Below are positions 1 through 10,557 of a stretch of DNA of 21,655 nucleotides, in pieces. The stretch comes from Guillardia theta CCMP2712 (Eukaryota; Cryptophyceae; Pyrenomonadales; Geminigeraceae), in the NCBI RefSeq assembly GCF_000315625.1, contig NW_005434607.1, positions 285,961 through 307,615 on the forward strand, written 5' to 3'. The position numbers and the translations under genes were made by a program. Below the pieces are notes generated by a model. The model saw nothing but the letters and a program-made list of their open reading frames with translations, had not been told where the DNA came from and searched no databases. Each line of letters starts with the position of its first letter. Within the stretch, counting starts at the first letter, position 1.

Positions 1-147
1 TCGTCCTCCTCCTCCTCCTCCTCCTTCCCTACCTGTCGTCTGCCTGTCTTGTACCTGATCTAACCCCTCCCTTCCTCCGATGATCTGCCGCTGTTGCTCC
101 TGCTGCCCTTCTCCCCCCTCCACCTCCTCCCTCACTCTGCTGGTCAG

Positions 148-1657
148 GTCCCGGGCTCCTTCACCTGCACGTGTCTCATCGGCTATTTGGGCGATGGCTT
201 CACGTGCGCCCCCATCTGCGGCGATGGGCTGAAGCAGCCGGAGGAGGGTTGCGACGACGGCAACACTGACCTCGGGGACGGATGCAGCAGCCACTGCACA
301 GTCGAGGAAGGTAAGTCGTGCCTCCCTGCAGTCTTCCTGCTTCCTCCCTTGTTCTCTTCTTGCTTCCTCCCTCTCACGCTCCTGTACTCTCCTTCTGTCC
401 CGGGTCTCTGTTGCCACATCTCAAGGGATCCACAGGCTTCGTCTGCTCCACGGGCTCGACTACATCCTCCCTCTCCTCCTGCGTCTGCATCGATGACGAG
501 GAGATCTGCTGCGCCCGCCAGCTCACCAACTGCATGGCGAAGCAAGGACGGTTTGACTCGCGGGGGATCAACGCGCGGGGAGAGGACAAGCCGGTGGCAG
601 CAGGAGACACCTGGGTGCTCGCTGAAGCCTCTGAAGATTGCAATGCTGCCTGTGCTCGCATTCTCCCCGGCTTTTACTGCATACCCCACACAGGGAGCAG
701 CTTGCTCGTCAGCTCCTTTAACGTCTCGCTGGTTCAAGTTCTCAAGCAAGCCGGGGAGGAGAGGAACGCTACCTGCGAGAGGAGCTACATTCTCGACCCC
801 TTGCACCTACACTTCCTCCAGCCCTCCGACCTCGCCGCCCTCCCTATGATCGATGAGTTCGGCACCGCTGGCACTGTGAGGCCTCTTGTTCTCCCCCGCG
901 TTCCCGCCGCTACGTGTCGTCCTCTTATGCGCCTTTCATCCATGCTATCTTCTGCTGCTGCTGCTGCTGCTGCTCCTCTTGGTTCTCCTCCTCTTTCTCA
1001 TTATCCTCCACCACCTCCTCTTTCTCCTCTTCCTCCTTTTCATTTTTCTCCTCGTCCTTGTCGTCCTCCATTTCTTGCTCTGAATGACTGACGTTTCGCA
1101 GAGGAGCTTCACAACAGCGCTCCCACTTGCTGGCGACGGGCTCGTCTGCTACGCATTGAATCCTGCGTTCGCTTCCCCCGCCTCCTCCTCCTCCTGCTCT
1201 GCTGTTCCAAGGTCCCCCCTCCCCCCCCTTCCCCCCCGTCTCAACCCGGTTGATGAAGTTTGCTCGCAGCATCTCCTCCGCTCGCCGGCTCTGCCAGTGC
1301 ATGGAACCGCCGAGCGTTTGTGTAAGTGACTGTCTGGCTGCCCAACAAGAATGTCTGGCAAACGCTACGAAGGTGGTAAGACGACTGTACATTGTGATGT
1401 TGGAAATATCGCCATCATCGCCAAGATTGACAGGTTTGGTGTTTGTTCGCAGAAGCAGAGGGTCGAGGCGGCTCGAGTGGAGTACTTTCCCTGTCTCAAC
1501 AACCCTTCCTGGTCCTACAAGTTGCCTCAGGTAATCATTGACACCTTGCTGCAACCTGCAGATGTCTGTTGTACCTTTCTGTTGCCAGAATTTCCTCTCT
1601 CCTGCTCCTGCTCCTGCTCCTGCTCCCGCTCCCGCTCCCGCTCCCGCTCCCGCTCCC

Positions 1658-1691
<34 letters not shown>

Positions 1692-2792
1692 ACGCATCCT
1701 CTTGCTCTCTCACCTCCTTCTCAGCCACCAGGAATTCTCAACGACGTCTTCCTCACCTGCGACACCATCAGCGCTAGTTTCTGCGCGCAGCAGATCGGCG
1801 TGGGATGCGATGAGTGCCCTTTATCCTGTGGCTCCTGCAAGACCTGCTACCAGGTTTGAGCCCCTTGCCGCAGTGCAAGGCACTTGCTCCCTCCTCCGTC
1901 TCGTGCCTTCCCACCTGTTCCTCTCTTCCTCCTCCTCTGCATTCCCTCTGTTTTCCTTTTCTCCACCTCCCTGCCCTTCCCTGCTCTGCTCCTTGCCCGC
2001 GCTCCCCTGTCATTCTCTCCAACCCCTCACTGGTCTCGTCACGTTGGACACGTGTGCCCCCTCCCTTTCCTTGTCAATCTTTCCGGAAAACTTTGGAAAC
2101 GGGAAAGATGAACAGGGGATCAGCAAGAAGAAGCACCCTCTCCTTCCTTCCTCCTGCCAAGTTCTCTGCTTGAGACACCTTCTTCTTCAGTTCCCCTCCT
2201 CACTCCCTCATCTTCTCATCTCCCTCGCAGGACAGGAAGCAGTTCTACTATGGCGTGGCCCCCCCGCCCACCGTCAACTTGACGCTGCCCGAAGATCTGC
2301 CTCGGTGCCCCAGCTCGTCAATCCGCTCGCGGTGATTTTCAAATCCTCTTATCATCATTCCTTCTCTCCCTCCTCCCTCCTCTCCTTCTCTGGTCCCGTC
2401 CTCCTCTCCCTCCACCATCTCCGTCTACCCCCTCCACGTGCTCCCTGTCTACATCCCCCTTCCATGCTTCATTCCATTCTCCGCCTACTCCCAGCCTGCC
2501 TCATTTCTCTCTACCGCAAGTCTCTTCACAACCCTGCACCCTACCCCCGTTCTAACAGGCAGGCAGATGCGGTGACGACCCCTACTGCATCCTCTCCGTC
2601 TGCAACAAGGGCCTGGCGGACTGCACAGTCGAAGGCATCGCCTCGGTCTGCAAGGACCTGAGCTGCTGGGGGCTGATGAGCAGTATCGTCACCAACTGCC
2701 TGTCTGCCGCCTGGAAGACGAGCAAGATCAAGGACCAGCTGACGTGCGAGTGTCTGACATGGCATTCCTACTGCCTTACCTTCCTTCAATGA
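148..2792 (+). CDS. Cysteine-rich EGF-like / CGDG-CDDGN repeat protein, 3' part, multi-exon
   Basis: This is the 3' part of a spliced gene; the 5' end lies outside the window. Seen exons: 148-310, 436-875, a poorly resolved exon ending at 1375 (start 1102 or 1259), 1453-1530, 1725-1853, 2231-2331 and 2567-2792, with the TGA stop at 2790-2792. Phases match across every junction except around the third exon. The first exon reads VPGSFTCTCLIGYLGDGFTC, typical of an EGF-like module, and then CGDG...CDDGN...GDGCSSHC, a cysteine-rich repeat found in many secreted protist and bacterial proteins. Later exons carry repeated cysteine pairs (CVCIDDEEICC, CDECPLSCGSCKTC) and end in a Cys-rich tail. This suggests a disulfide-rich extracellular or cell-surface protein. 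No membrane anchor is visible in this part. The specific function is unknown; an adhesin or matrix role is only a guess. Confidence 0.7.
951..975. repeat. CTG trinucleotide microsatellite
   Basis: A short run of CTG units lies in the intron after the exon ending at 875, inside a longer pyrimidine-rich stretch. It would read as poly-Leu on the plus strand and poly-Gln on the minus strand. Nothing suggests that it is translated. Confidence 0.75.
1599..1690. repeat. CTCCTG / CTCCCG hexanucleotide repeat inside an intron
   Basis: About fifteen tandem six-base units lie in the intron 1531-1724 of the Cys-rich gene. The array is a sandwich: CTCCTG units outside and a CTCCCG block in the middle. 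It is open in several frames, giving Ala-Pro or Leu-Pro text, but the flanking exons join in phase without it, so I treat it as intronic. It also serves as a pyrimidine-rich tract ahead of the acceptor at 1724. Confidence 0.9.
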
Positions 2793-2984
2793 TCTCTTTT
2801 ACTACTCCCTCGCCTGCTGATCAGAGTACCTAGTTGCACCATCGGCGAGCAAGTTGCAAGGATGTGCGAGGCTTACAGGATCCCGGGTCCTTCAATGATG
2901 TCCGTGCATAAGCTTTGTGGACAGCATGTCATCCGACCTCGGCTCTTGAAACTCTCCGCGCACCCTTCACTTCACCTTCTGCAT

Positions 2985-3790
2985 TCATATCCCGTCGTCC
3001 GCCCTGATCGCCTTCCACTCCTCGCGTATCTTCCGCAGTTTGCCAACAAGGTCCGCATTCCAGAATGTTGCAAAGAAGAACAGCGCAAACCCGGCATACG
3101 TCATGCTCAAGAAGACCAACCCGACAGTAGAAAGACAGGACATAGATTCCATCCCCGTGCTACACGTGTGGTCAAAGCTGCCCTCGCCGATGTAGCACGT
3201 GAAACATGAACTCCCCTCGCCGACCGCGTACGACCCTCCCCCGCAGTCAAACGAGCCACAGTCAGTGCTGGCGTTGCATGACCGAGGAGGCGACATTGCG
3301 ATCCTCACAGCGCAGTTGGGAACGTACTGGCTCGAACCAGGCCATGGCCCCGCAGGCCACACGTTCGTGTCTTGCAGAACATGGCGCATGTTGTCACCCA
3401 GGATCAGGATAGCCGCCAGGAGCGTGAGGTAGGCAGGGCCAAAGCGCATGCAGTGACCAGGGATATGTCTTCTGCCATTGACAGCGTTCCTGAGGACGAA
3501 GACGAAGGAGAAGGAGAAAACTAGAAAATTAACACCCAGGGATAGGAAGTGCCCTAGCTGCCTAGACGCGCTGGTGACGGTGCCTCCTAGGAGGGGGATC
3601 ACCAGCGCAGGCCAGCATCATGCACCCACAAGTGCAGGGATGGATAGAAGGAGGGTGAGGAAGGAAATGATCAACCCCTTCCTCCCTCCCTCCACCTGCC
3701 CCTTCACTTCTCCCACCTCCACATCCACCCTTACTTGCCCTTCCTCAGCAGCTCTCGCAGAGGAGAGGAGAGGCTCTTCCTCATCCTGTT
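2985..3790 (-). CDS. Multi-pass membrane protein of unknown family, 5' end unresolved
   Basis: The last exon is 3586-2985, stop TGA at 2987-2985. The preceding exon ends at 3626, with a 39-nt intron (3625-3587, gtgcat...cctag) joining the frames as PALV-GGTV. The upstream exon opens near 3790 after a pyrimidine tract; an in-frame stop at 3845-3843 means the start codon is on a further, unidentified exon. The protein has an acidic, Gln-rich N-terminal stretch (EEEPLLSS), a hydrophobic segment (LIISFLTLLLSIPALVG), at least three more (VNFLVFSFSFVFVL, YLTLLAAILIL, LSTVGLVFLSMTYAGFALFF), and between the last two a lumenal-looking loop with about seven cysteines. It ends in a basic/acidic tail (KLRKIREEWKAIRADDGI). 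I do not recognise the family. It is convergent with the Cys-rich gene, 192 bp away. Confidence 0.6.
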
Positions 3791-3899
3791 GCTGCTCATG
3801 AATGGTGGGAGAGGAGGTGGATGGAGAGGAGGTGGAGGGGCCTCAGCTCGTGCATCCGCCTCCCTTCCTTGCGCTCTTCGGCACAAACCTGCATGAATC

Positions 3900-5040
3900 G
3901 CCGGCCATGCCGAATTGGGACAAGGTGGGTTAGGATGGAATTTAGGGGGTAGAGGTACTTCAAGTACCGGTACATGGACCATTTTTTCAGTATTGAAACA
4001 AGGGGTATGAGCAATGATAGCACGGGTGGTCATAACTGCGGTAGCTTGTTGTAGTTTTGGGCATGGCTGGAAGGCTGCTAGATAGACAGGGGTAGGGTAG
4101 AAAGACAACGGGTTCCAATGATGGATCATAGAAGGGGTACAATACGCAATTCTACCTACTGAATTCAAGGGGTAGATGGATGGTGGTGGGTTGGGGGGTG
4201 GGGGGTTGTTGTTTGTGCTAGAAACGGGAGGGGCAACAATATGAAACGTCGCATTATGGACTCCACGAAAATGCGGGGGATGAGGGTAATGTGAACGAGG
4301 GGGATGAGGTTTTACCCTCATACCGCACGCAAGGGACGAGTTTTAGCGATTTGAAACAGGATTTGAAAGGTCCCCTCCAAACCCACCAAGCTTCACACTG
4401 GGTGGCCCACATCCCCCCGCATTTGGAAAAAGAGAACGATTCGTATTGTTGCCCCTCTCATTCCTAGCACAAACAATCTACCCCCGTCCAGAGGACCCCT
4501 CCTTTTTGACCCCACCCCCTAAATATCATGTTGGATTACTATATGCTCCCTGCTGAAACACCGTTGTTCAGAGGAGACCTGTCCACCTCCACCCTACCCT
4601 AATAGACACAGCACCCTACTTTTATCGTATAGGAAATGGGTACCGTTACTACCCTACCTCATCCTGTCTAATAGAGACATGATGGGGTCTTTTTACCTCT
4701 TATCCAAGCTGAATTAGTGGGTAGGGTGATCAATTCATGTAATCCAGGGGTAGGTAGTCATGGAGTGCCTTTTGCATGTTATAAAGATGTCTAACAGGGG
4801 TGGTCTTGAAATTGTGTTTGTGGGGGTAGGGTATCACTGAACGGGTGAAATAAAGTTGAAGGTCATCCAGGCCAGTCATTACGTGGGGTAATATGATGAT
4901 TCATTGTGGGTGTATGTGCACTTGAATGGAATGATGGGGGTAGGGTAGATAAGTGGCATCATGAAATATGGGTAGGGTAATTCTGGATCATGCTTGTGTG
5001 TGGTGGGGGTAGTCAAGGGGGGTAGGGTAGTCTTCTCTGG
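3900..5040. repeat. Intergenic region with dispersed GGGGTAGGGTA-type motif
   Basis: The 1.6-kb gap between the membrane-protein gene and the cysteine desulfurase gene has no convincing coding sequence. It holds a G-rich motif scattered at irregular spacing: 4089-4100, 4169, 4719-4726, 4747-4757, 4822-4833, 4936-4948, 4970-4980, 5004-5011 and 5017-5030 on the plus strand, and the complement CCCTACCC at 4592-4601 and 4651. Copies are 8-14 nt long with very different flanks, so this is not a tandem array. Open frames here (for example minus 3731-4321) are low-complexity and lack family features. From 5047 to 5238 a short ORF contains a few degenerate ATGCAGG-like repeats; I would not call it a gene. 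Confidence 0.6.
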
Positions 5041-5491
5041 GCGAACATGGAAGGAAATGAACTCAAGGAAAGCACGAGTACCAGGAATGACATGAGCAGA
5101 AGGACGGTAGGAGAGACAGTACAGGTGATGCAGGCGATTCAAGGGATGCAGGCGCTACATGAGTTGCAGGTGGTGCAGGAGTTGTTAGGAGGAGTGGAAG
5201 GGGCAAGATGTGTAGCAAGGCGAAGAGGATATGGGTGAGGAGGGAGCATGGGCAAGGGCAGTTAATCATTTGGTCAAACTCGGAAGCTCGAGGATAGATG
5301 GGTACGTGGGGAAAAGTTTGTATACAGTGTAAGTGTGAAAAGCTGAATTATTCAGGATATCTCAAATACATGTACGGCGGCAATTATATTTAGAGCAGAG
5401 CATCGCGAGTATAGCGATTTGCTTCCAGAGTAGCAAGTCAAGGGTCCATGCTAGTCGTAAGATGTCTTAACTTGTAACTTGTAGGGATATC

Positions 5492-7662
5492 ATGCTCGCT
5501 ATAGCGCTGAGAGGCTCCAAAACTCTTGGGAGCAAGCTCACCTCGTCTATCGTCGTTCGGAGGTGCGCAGCTACAGCTCCCAAGGAGGGCAGGCGATGGT
5601 TGCAAATCTCCACCACGAACTCCAACATGGACTTCAGCATCGCAGGGCAGGCGAAGGAAGGGAGGTCGGCATTCCTTGATAACCAGAGCACAACAGCAAT
5701 GGATCCTCGCGTGCTTGACGCCATGATGCCTTTGCTGACCTGGCAGTACGGCAACCCCCACAGCAGGTCGCATCACTACGGGTGGGAAGCAGAGGAGCTA
5801 GTGGAAGAGGCTCGCGGGCATGTTGCGAAGTTGATCGGAGCCGACGCCAAGGAGATCGTGTTCACGAGTGGAGCGACCGAGTGCAACAACATGGCAGTGA
5901 AGGGAGTGGCTCGGTTCTACGGAGCCAAGAAGAAGCACATCATCACGACTCAGACTGAGCACAAGTGCGTGCTCGACTCCTGCCGCGTGCTCCAGAACGA
6001 GGGCTTCGAGATCACCTACCTGCCGGTGCAGGCCAACGGCCTGATCAACCTGGACACGCTGCGAGCTGCGATCAGACCGGATACGGCGCTGGTGTCAGTC
6101 ATGGCGGTGAACAACGAGATTGGAGTGATCCAGCCCATGGTGGAGATCGGGAAGATCTGCCGGGAGAACAAGGTGTTCTTCCATTCGGACATCGCACAGG
6201 CAGCAGGCAAGATTGACGTCAACGTCAACGAGTGGAATCTGGACCTCGCGTCCATCTCCGGTCACAAGATTTATGGACCCAAGGGCGTCGGAGCGCTGTA
6301 CATCCGCCGCCGTCCTCGCGTGAGGTGGGACGTTGCTGCAAGTTGTCAGTCTGGAGATGAGTGGGAGTGAAGGTGTAAGGGTGTGAAGAAATTATGGGAC
6401 AAGAAAGCGAGGAGGCAGGATAGATAGAGACGAGAGGAGAAAGGAAAGCATGAGGGAGAGGGAAGCATGAGGGAGAGCTATTTCAGAATCAAATTGAGTA
6501 CCCACCCGTTAATGGTAGCGGAGCTTTTACAGCAGATACTAGAGGTGCAACTGAGAGATTTCTTTTGATGCCTTTGTCAACTTGTCTCAGAACTTTGCCC
6601 TTGACCCCTTGTGCAGGATTGAGCCGATCATCAGCGGAGGTGGACAAGAGCGCGGGCTCAGGAGCGGCACTGTGCCTGCTCCTCTTGCTGTTGGCTTGGG
6701 TGCGGCCGCCAGGATCGCGCTGGAGGAGAGGGAAAGGGACTACGCTCATGCTAAGCGGCTTTCAGAAAAGATGTATGCTCCTAGCTCCCCGAATTCCCTT
6801 CCTCTTGCTGCTAGCAGAACCCCTCGTTGCGCATGCTTCTTGACTCTTGGCTCCTCCAACCCGTTTCTGCTCTTGTCTCATGAGTTCTGGAAGGTACAAG
6901 GCCGTCATGCAGCGAGTGCCCCATGTCACCCTGAACGGTGATCCTGAGTCGCGCTATCCTGGTAGGAAGAGGAGGAAGAGCAACGGAGGACCTGGCCAGG
7001 TGCTCACAGTCCCCACAGGAAACCTCAACCTCTCCTTCGCCTATGTGGAGGGCGAGAGCCTCCTCATGGCCCTCAAGGTGCGCTCCTCTCCTCTCCGGAC
7101 CTGTCAGTCTCACTGGGGAGCAGGAAGTCGCCGTCTCCTCCGGCTCCGCCTGCACCTCCGCCTCCCTCGAGCCCTCCTACGTCAGCCTTCCGAGCGAGCG
7201 CGACACGTTCCTGACAGTGTTTGCAGGTCCTGCGAGCGCTCGGGGTGGACGAGGACATGGCACACACGTCCATCAGGTTCGGTATCGGTCGCTTCACCAC
7301 CGAGGAGGAGATCGACTACGCTGTCAACCTGGTGGAGAAGCACGTGCATAGGCTGAGAGAGATGTCGCCTCTGTGGGAGATGGTGCAGGTCGGCCCACCG
7401 TTGTGTTTCCCTCCTCTTTCGCCTCCTTCCCCTTGCCTTCTCTCTTTACCTCTCTCCTGCTGTCTTCTTGTCCTGTGTCCTCCTCTTTGCCTTCTGTCTT
7501 CTTCTCCTCCCTCCTCCTCTCCTTGCCCTCCCTGACAATCTGCACTGCTCTTGTCCTTTCCGCTCGAACATGGACCTCTTCCTCCATGTGATTCTGTTCC
7601 GGTGCTGATTGGAAGCGCAGGAGGGGATCGATATCAAGAAGATCGAGTGGGTAGCGCACTAG
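5492..7662 (+). CDS. NFS1: Mitochondrial cysteine desulfurase NFS1/IscS, 7 exons, 458 aa
   Basis: This PLP enzyme takes sulfur from L-cysteine as a persulfide for Fe-S cluster assembly and tRNA thiolation, normally in the mitochondrial matrix with an IscU-type scaffold. Exons: 5492-6324, 6617-6772, 6894-6961, 7019-7077, 7124-7180, 7227-7388 and 7621-7662. All junctions keep phase, giving 458 aa. The start is chosen because residues 1-40 form an Arg/Ser-rich, acid-free presequence before the conserved FLDNQSTT region. Seen landmarks: TEHK with the catalytic His, PLP-binding Lys259 in [10 protein letters not shown], the RSGT segment, [12 protein letters not shown], catalytic Cys382 in [15 protein letters not shown], and the C-terminal [18 protein letters not shown] that in this family contacts the scaffold. 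Length and all motifs match group I NFS1/IscS, so it should be active. The first intron (6325-6616) is the largest. Confidence 0.96.
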
Positions 7663-7906
7663 AGGGGACAGAGCTGAAGGAAGAAGGAAGAGGCGGTGGT
7701 GGAAGCAGTGGGTTGTGCAGGAGGAGGACGAGGATGATGTTTTTCAGGACGGCCTTGTAAGAGAAAGAATGATCGTTTGCCTTGTCCGTCCCTCCATCTC
7801 CTTTCACAATCACACGGCTACATCAACGTAGAAGCATTTACAAGACATCTAGGAGCTTAAGAGTTGTTCCTCCACACCCCAACAAAGAGGTTCCCAGCTA
7901 AACTCT

Positions 7907-9146
7907 TCATCGCTTGAGAGGACCGACGCTCTCCACGTTCTTGATCACTTTCTCTGCCTGCTCAACTTCGTCATCCTCTCCATCCTCCTCCTCCTCCTCC
8001 TCCTCACCTTAGCCTTGATGCTGTCCCAGTTGCCGCTGGAGATGTCCTGCGGGTCGAAGAGAGGGGCGACGAGTCCGACGGAGGCAGCTCCCTTCTGAAG
8101 GAACTCGTGCGCGTTGTTCAAGTCAACTCCCGACTGCCAGGCAGCGTCAGGGGCAGACCGCAGAGGATGAGCCGAAGTATGAGAAGGGTAGAGGGAAGGA
8201 GGAGACGGCAGGGAGGAGGGGAGAGGGCGGGGGGAAGGGAGGGAGTCTCACGGTGGGGTTGATCTTGAGCATGGGAAGGGCGGCAGAAACTGCCTTGACA
8301 AAGTCGGGTCCACCGGCGACTCCAGGGAACAACTTCTGGATGGGGGCTCCGGCCTGATGAAGATTCAAACATCTATCCTCTGCCCCCCTCTCTCCTCCTC
8401 TCCCCTCCTCTTGCAACTTCACACACCTTGTAGGCCTGGTAGAGCTCAGTCGGGGTGCAGCATCCTGGGATGCAAACCACGTTGCGGGTGCGGCACCAGG
8501 TGACAACCTGCAGTGTCTGGCGGTCAACGGAGAAGAAGGGGGCGACAGGGGCAGCGGGGACCTCAGGGACGAGGACGGGAGCGACGATGAACTCAGCTCC
8601 AGCATCGAGCGCGTTCTGGGCATCCTCGATGTCCATGATGGTACCGCAGCCGATCATGACCTTGCCGTCGTACTTCTTGCGGAAGTCGGCGACGGCGTCG
8701 AGGCACTTGGGGGTGGTAAGGGTGAACTCGACGATCTTGAAGCCTCCGTCAATGGCTGCCTGCATGGCCTTGGGAGCCGCTTCCGCCGTCGGGGTACGGA
8801 GCACAGCGCATGCACGGTGCTGCGGCAGCGAGTGAACATCACGTAGGCGAAGAGAGGAGTTCATCATCGATCTTCCTCTGCGTCCCCATCCCCTTCCTCT
8901 ACCTCCCTCCCACATCATAACAGCAAAACGTGCGAGATCCAGTGGTTCCAAGCATCATCATCAAAGACCTCTAACAACTCTCACCTGCGCAAAACGGTCC
9001 AAGACGCTCTCGAAGGTCTTGGGGGTCATACCCCATCGGCTCTGGTCGGCCGCACGCTCGCCGTACGAGCGAACCTGGGGAGCCGAGGCCTTAACGGCCA
9101 AGGAACGGACGGCATTGAGAGCAGAGGAGCGTCGCAGAGCAATCAT
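7907..9146 (-). CDS. KDPG / 2-oxo-4-hydroxyglutarate aldolase family, 5 exons, 277 aa
   Basis: This is a class I (Schiff-base) aldolase of the Eda family. Known members cleave 2-keto-3-deoxy-6-phosphogluconate to pyruvate and glyceraldehyde-3-phosphate (Entner-Doudoroff pathway), and some act on 2-oxo-4-hydroxyglutarate. Exons on the minus strand: 9146-8985, 8819-8427, 8353-8252, 8133-8008 and 7957-7907, all phase 0. Visible motifs: CAVLRTPTAEAA at the first strand, catalytic-type Glu85 in VEFTLTTPK, GCGTIMD, GAEFIVAPVLVPEV, IPGCCTPTEL, and Schiff-base Lys192 in IQKLFPG followed by a GG phosphate-loop-like segment. Residues 1-40 are an Arg/Ser/Ala-rich extension absent from bacterial Eda, probably an organelle presequence. 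The fourth intron is 50 nt and contains a CTC repeat. The gene is convergent with NFS1 (244 bp between stops). The exact substrate cannot be told from sequence. Confidence 0.93.
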
Positions 9147-10554
9147 GTCGAGGTTGGGACTGCAGCAAGGGGACGTCAGCTTGTCATGCCGCCAAGAAAC
9201 ACCATCCTCCACATGGAGAACGCAAACTCCCTTGCCTCCCTCGTTCGCTACATGCTCTCTGAGCGTTTGTCCTCTCTGTCCTTGCCCTCAACGCCCCTTG
9301 TTTCCTTAGCCCACTCCTACCTTGTAACTCCTCCGTTGTGGTTTCCATCTTACCAGGGCATGTCAGCCCTTCTCTTCTACCATCTTCTTCTCTTTCTCCT
9401 CCTCTCATTGTAGTTCACTTCTCCTACCCCCATCCCTCCCCCTCTCATCTTCTTCTCGCTCCTCTTCTCCATCGTCCCCCATCCTGTCCTTTCCCCTCAC
9501 GCATAAAGGATCCGTGTAAATCGTGCGAACCAAAACCCAAATAATTTCCAAAGTAACCATCACTTATTCAATTTTAGGAGGATATTTTTACAGTATTCGT
9601 CCCCAAACCGCCGTCAGAAAAATAAAACGGGATATCTAAAAAGTTAGATATTACTTTAAATAAATTTAAGTTTAAAACAAATCAGTACCAGTGGACAGCT
9701 TTGAAAACATTTTTCCCTGCGGACTGCACAGTGATGCAAGCAAAGTCAATAAACATTTTATCATGATATACAATATTATAAATCCTTTTACACAACCACT
9801 TTACAGCTCTGGCCCCTCCCCCTCAGGGGCATGAGAGCAAAGGCAGAACCCTCCAGGGATCATTGACTATGAGCGCATATAGTCCACTCCCTCCCTCTAC
9901 CTTTTGACCGTTTCCGGTTCGCCTAGCCTAAGAGACATATTGAGGCGGACTCGTTGGCCATTCCACTCGTGATATTTAAAAACATTTGTATGATATCATT
10001 TTAAAATGCTTCATTTGTAGGCAAAAGCAAACTCATTTCAATACAGAAACATATTACTTTTATCCGAAGCATGGTATCAATTCTGTACCATTTCATTTGT
10101 TAAAAGTATTTTTGCTAGTCAGTTATAAAGGGGGGGCCGCCACGTCCAACCGAGGACAGCATGCTCTCTTTTGCCCGGTGAGATTCTCAGAAGGAGGGAG
10201 GAAGGAGGGAGTGAGGGCAGTAACGGAGGGTGAGAAGAAGGGACAGAGAAGTCGAGGAGCAGGAGAAGGATAAAGAGGAGGATTGGGAAGTGCAGTAAGC
10301 GAGTAAGACTGAAATCCGAGAACATTTCCAACGCCTCTTGTTTGATTGATTCCTACTCATGCGCACTTTTTGGCGATGGTGGTGGCTGCTGATACCTGTT
10401 GAATTGAGAGTGTATACCAAAAATCTTTGAGCTTGATGTTATATTACAATCCGAGAATCACTGGGACTTCGCTCACCTGACTATCTCGATCACTCGTGTG
10501 CTTGCGATCATGTGGTGGATAGAGTGATCATGATGCGGCAGTCTTTTTCTGACA
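9147..10554. other. Intergenic region with an AT-rich island (about 9541-10130)
   Basis: This lies between the divergent KDPG-aldolase and RraA-like genes. 9213-9500 is pyrimidine-rich with no coding signal. About 9541-10130 drops sharply to AT-rich sequence with runs such as TTTAAATAAATTTAAG, unlike the GC-rich surroundings, and has no ORF of note. Inside it 9800-9960 returns to balanced composition. 10190-10270 is purine-rich. I found no tRNA cloverleaf or transposon end in it. The 5' end of the RraA-like gene should lie at the right edge. Confidence 0.6.
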
Positions 10555-10557
10555 AGT

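Noticed and set aside
1538-1859. Open frames through the CTCCTG array (Ala-Pro or Leu-Pro repeats) as a coding repeat protein
   Set aside because: Flanking exons end at consensus splice sites and join in phase without the array.
3618-3620. A second possible selenocysteine TGA (minus strand) in the membrane-protein gene
   Set aside because: A 39-nt intron with good splice sites removes it and rejoins the frame in phase, and no homologous Cys position or SECIS is known to me for this protein.
3731-4321. 196-codon minus-strand ORF in the GGGGTAG region
   Set aside because: Its composition is set by the CCCTACC-type words and Pro/His runs, and it has no family likeness; no splice or start context.
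3940-5030. GGGGTAGGGTA motif as a true telomere
   Set aside because: Copies are dispersed, in both orientations and not in tandem, and genes lie on both sides.
5047-5238. Short plus-strand ORF with ATGCAGG-like repeats before NFS1
   Set aside because: Only 63 codons, repetitive, with no likeness; it may be part of the promoter region.
9780-9980. Possible tRNA or small structured RNA in the balanced-composition part of the AT-rich island
   Set aside because: I could not build a cloverleaf or a consistent long stem.
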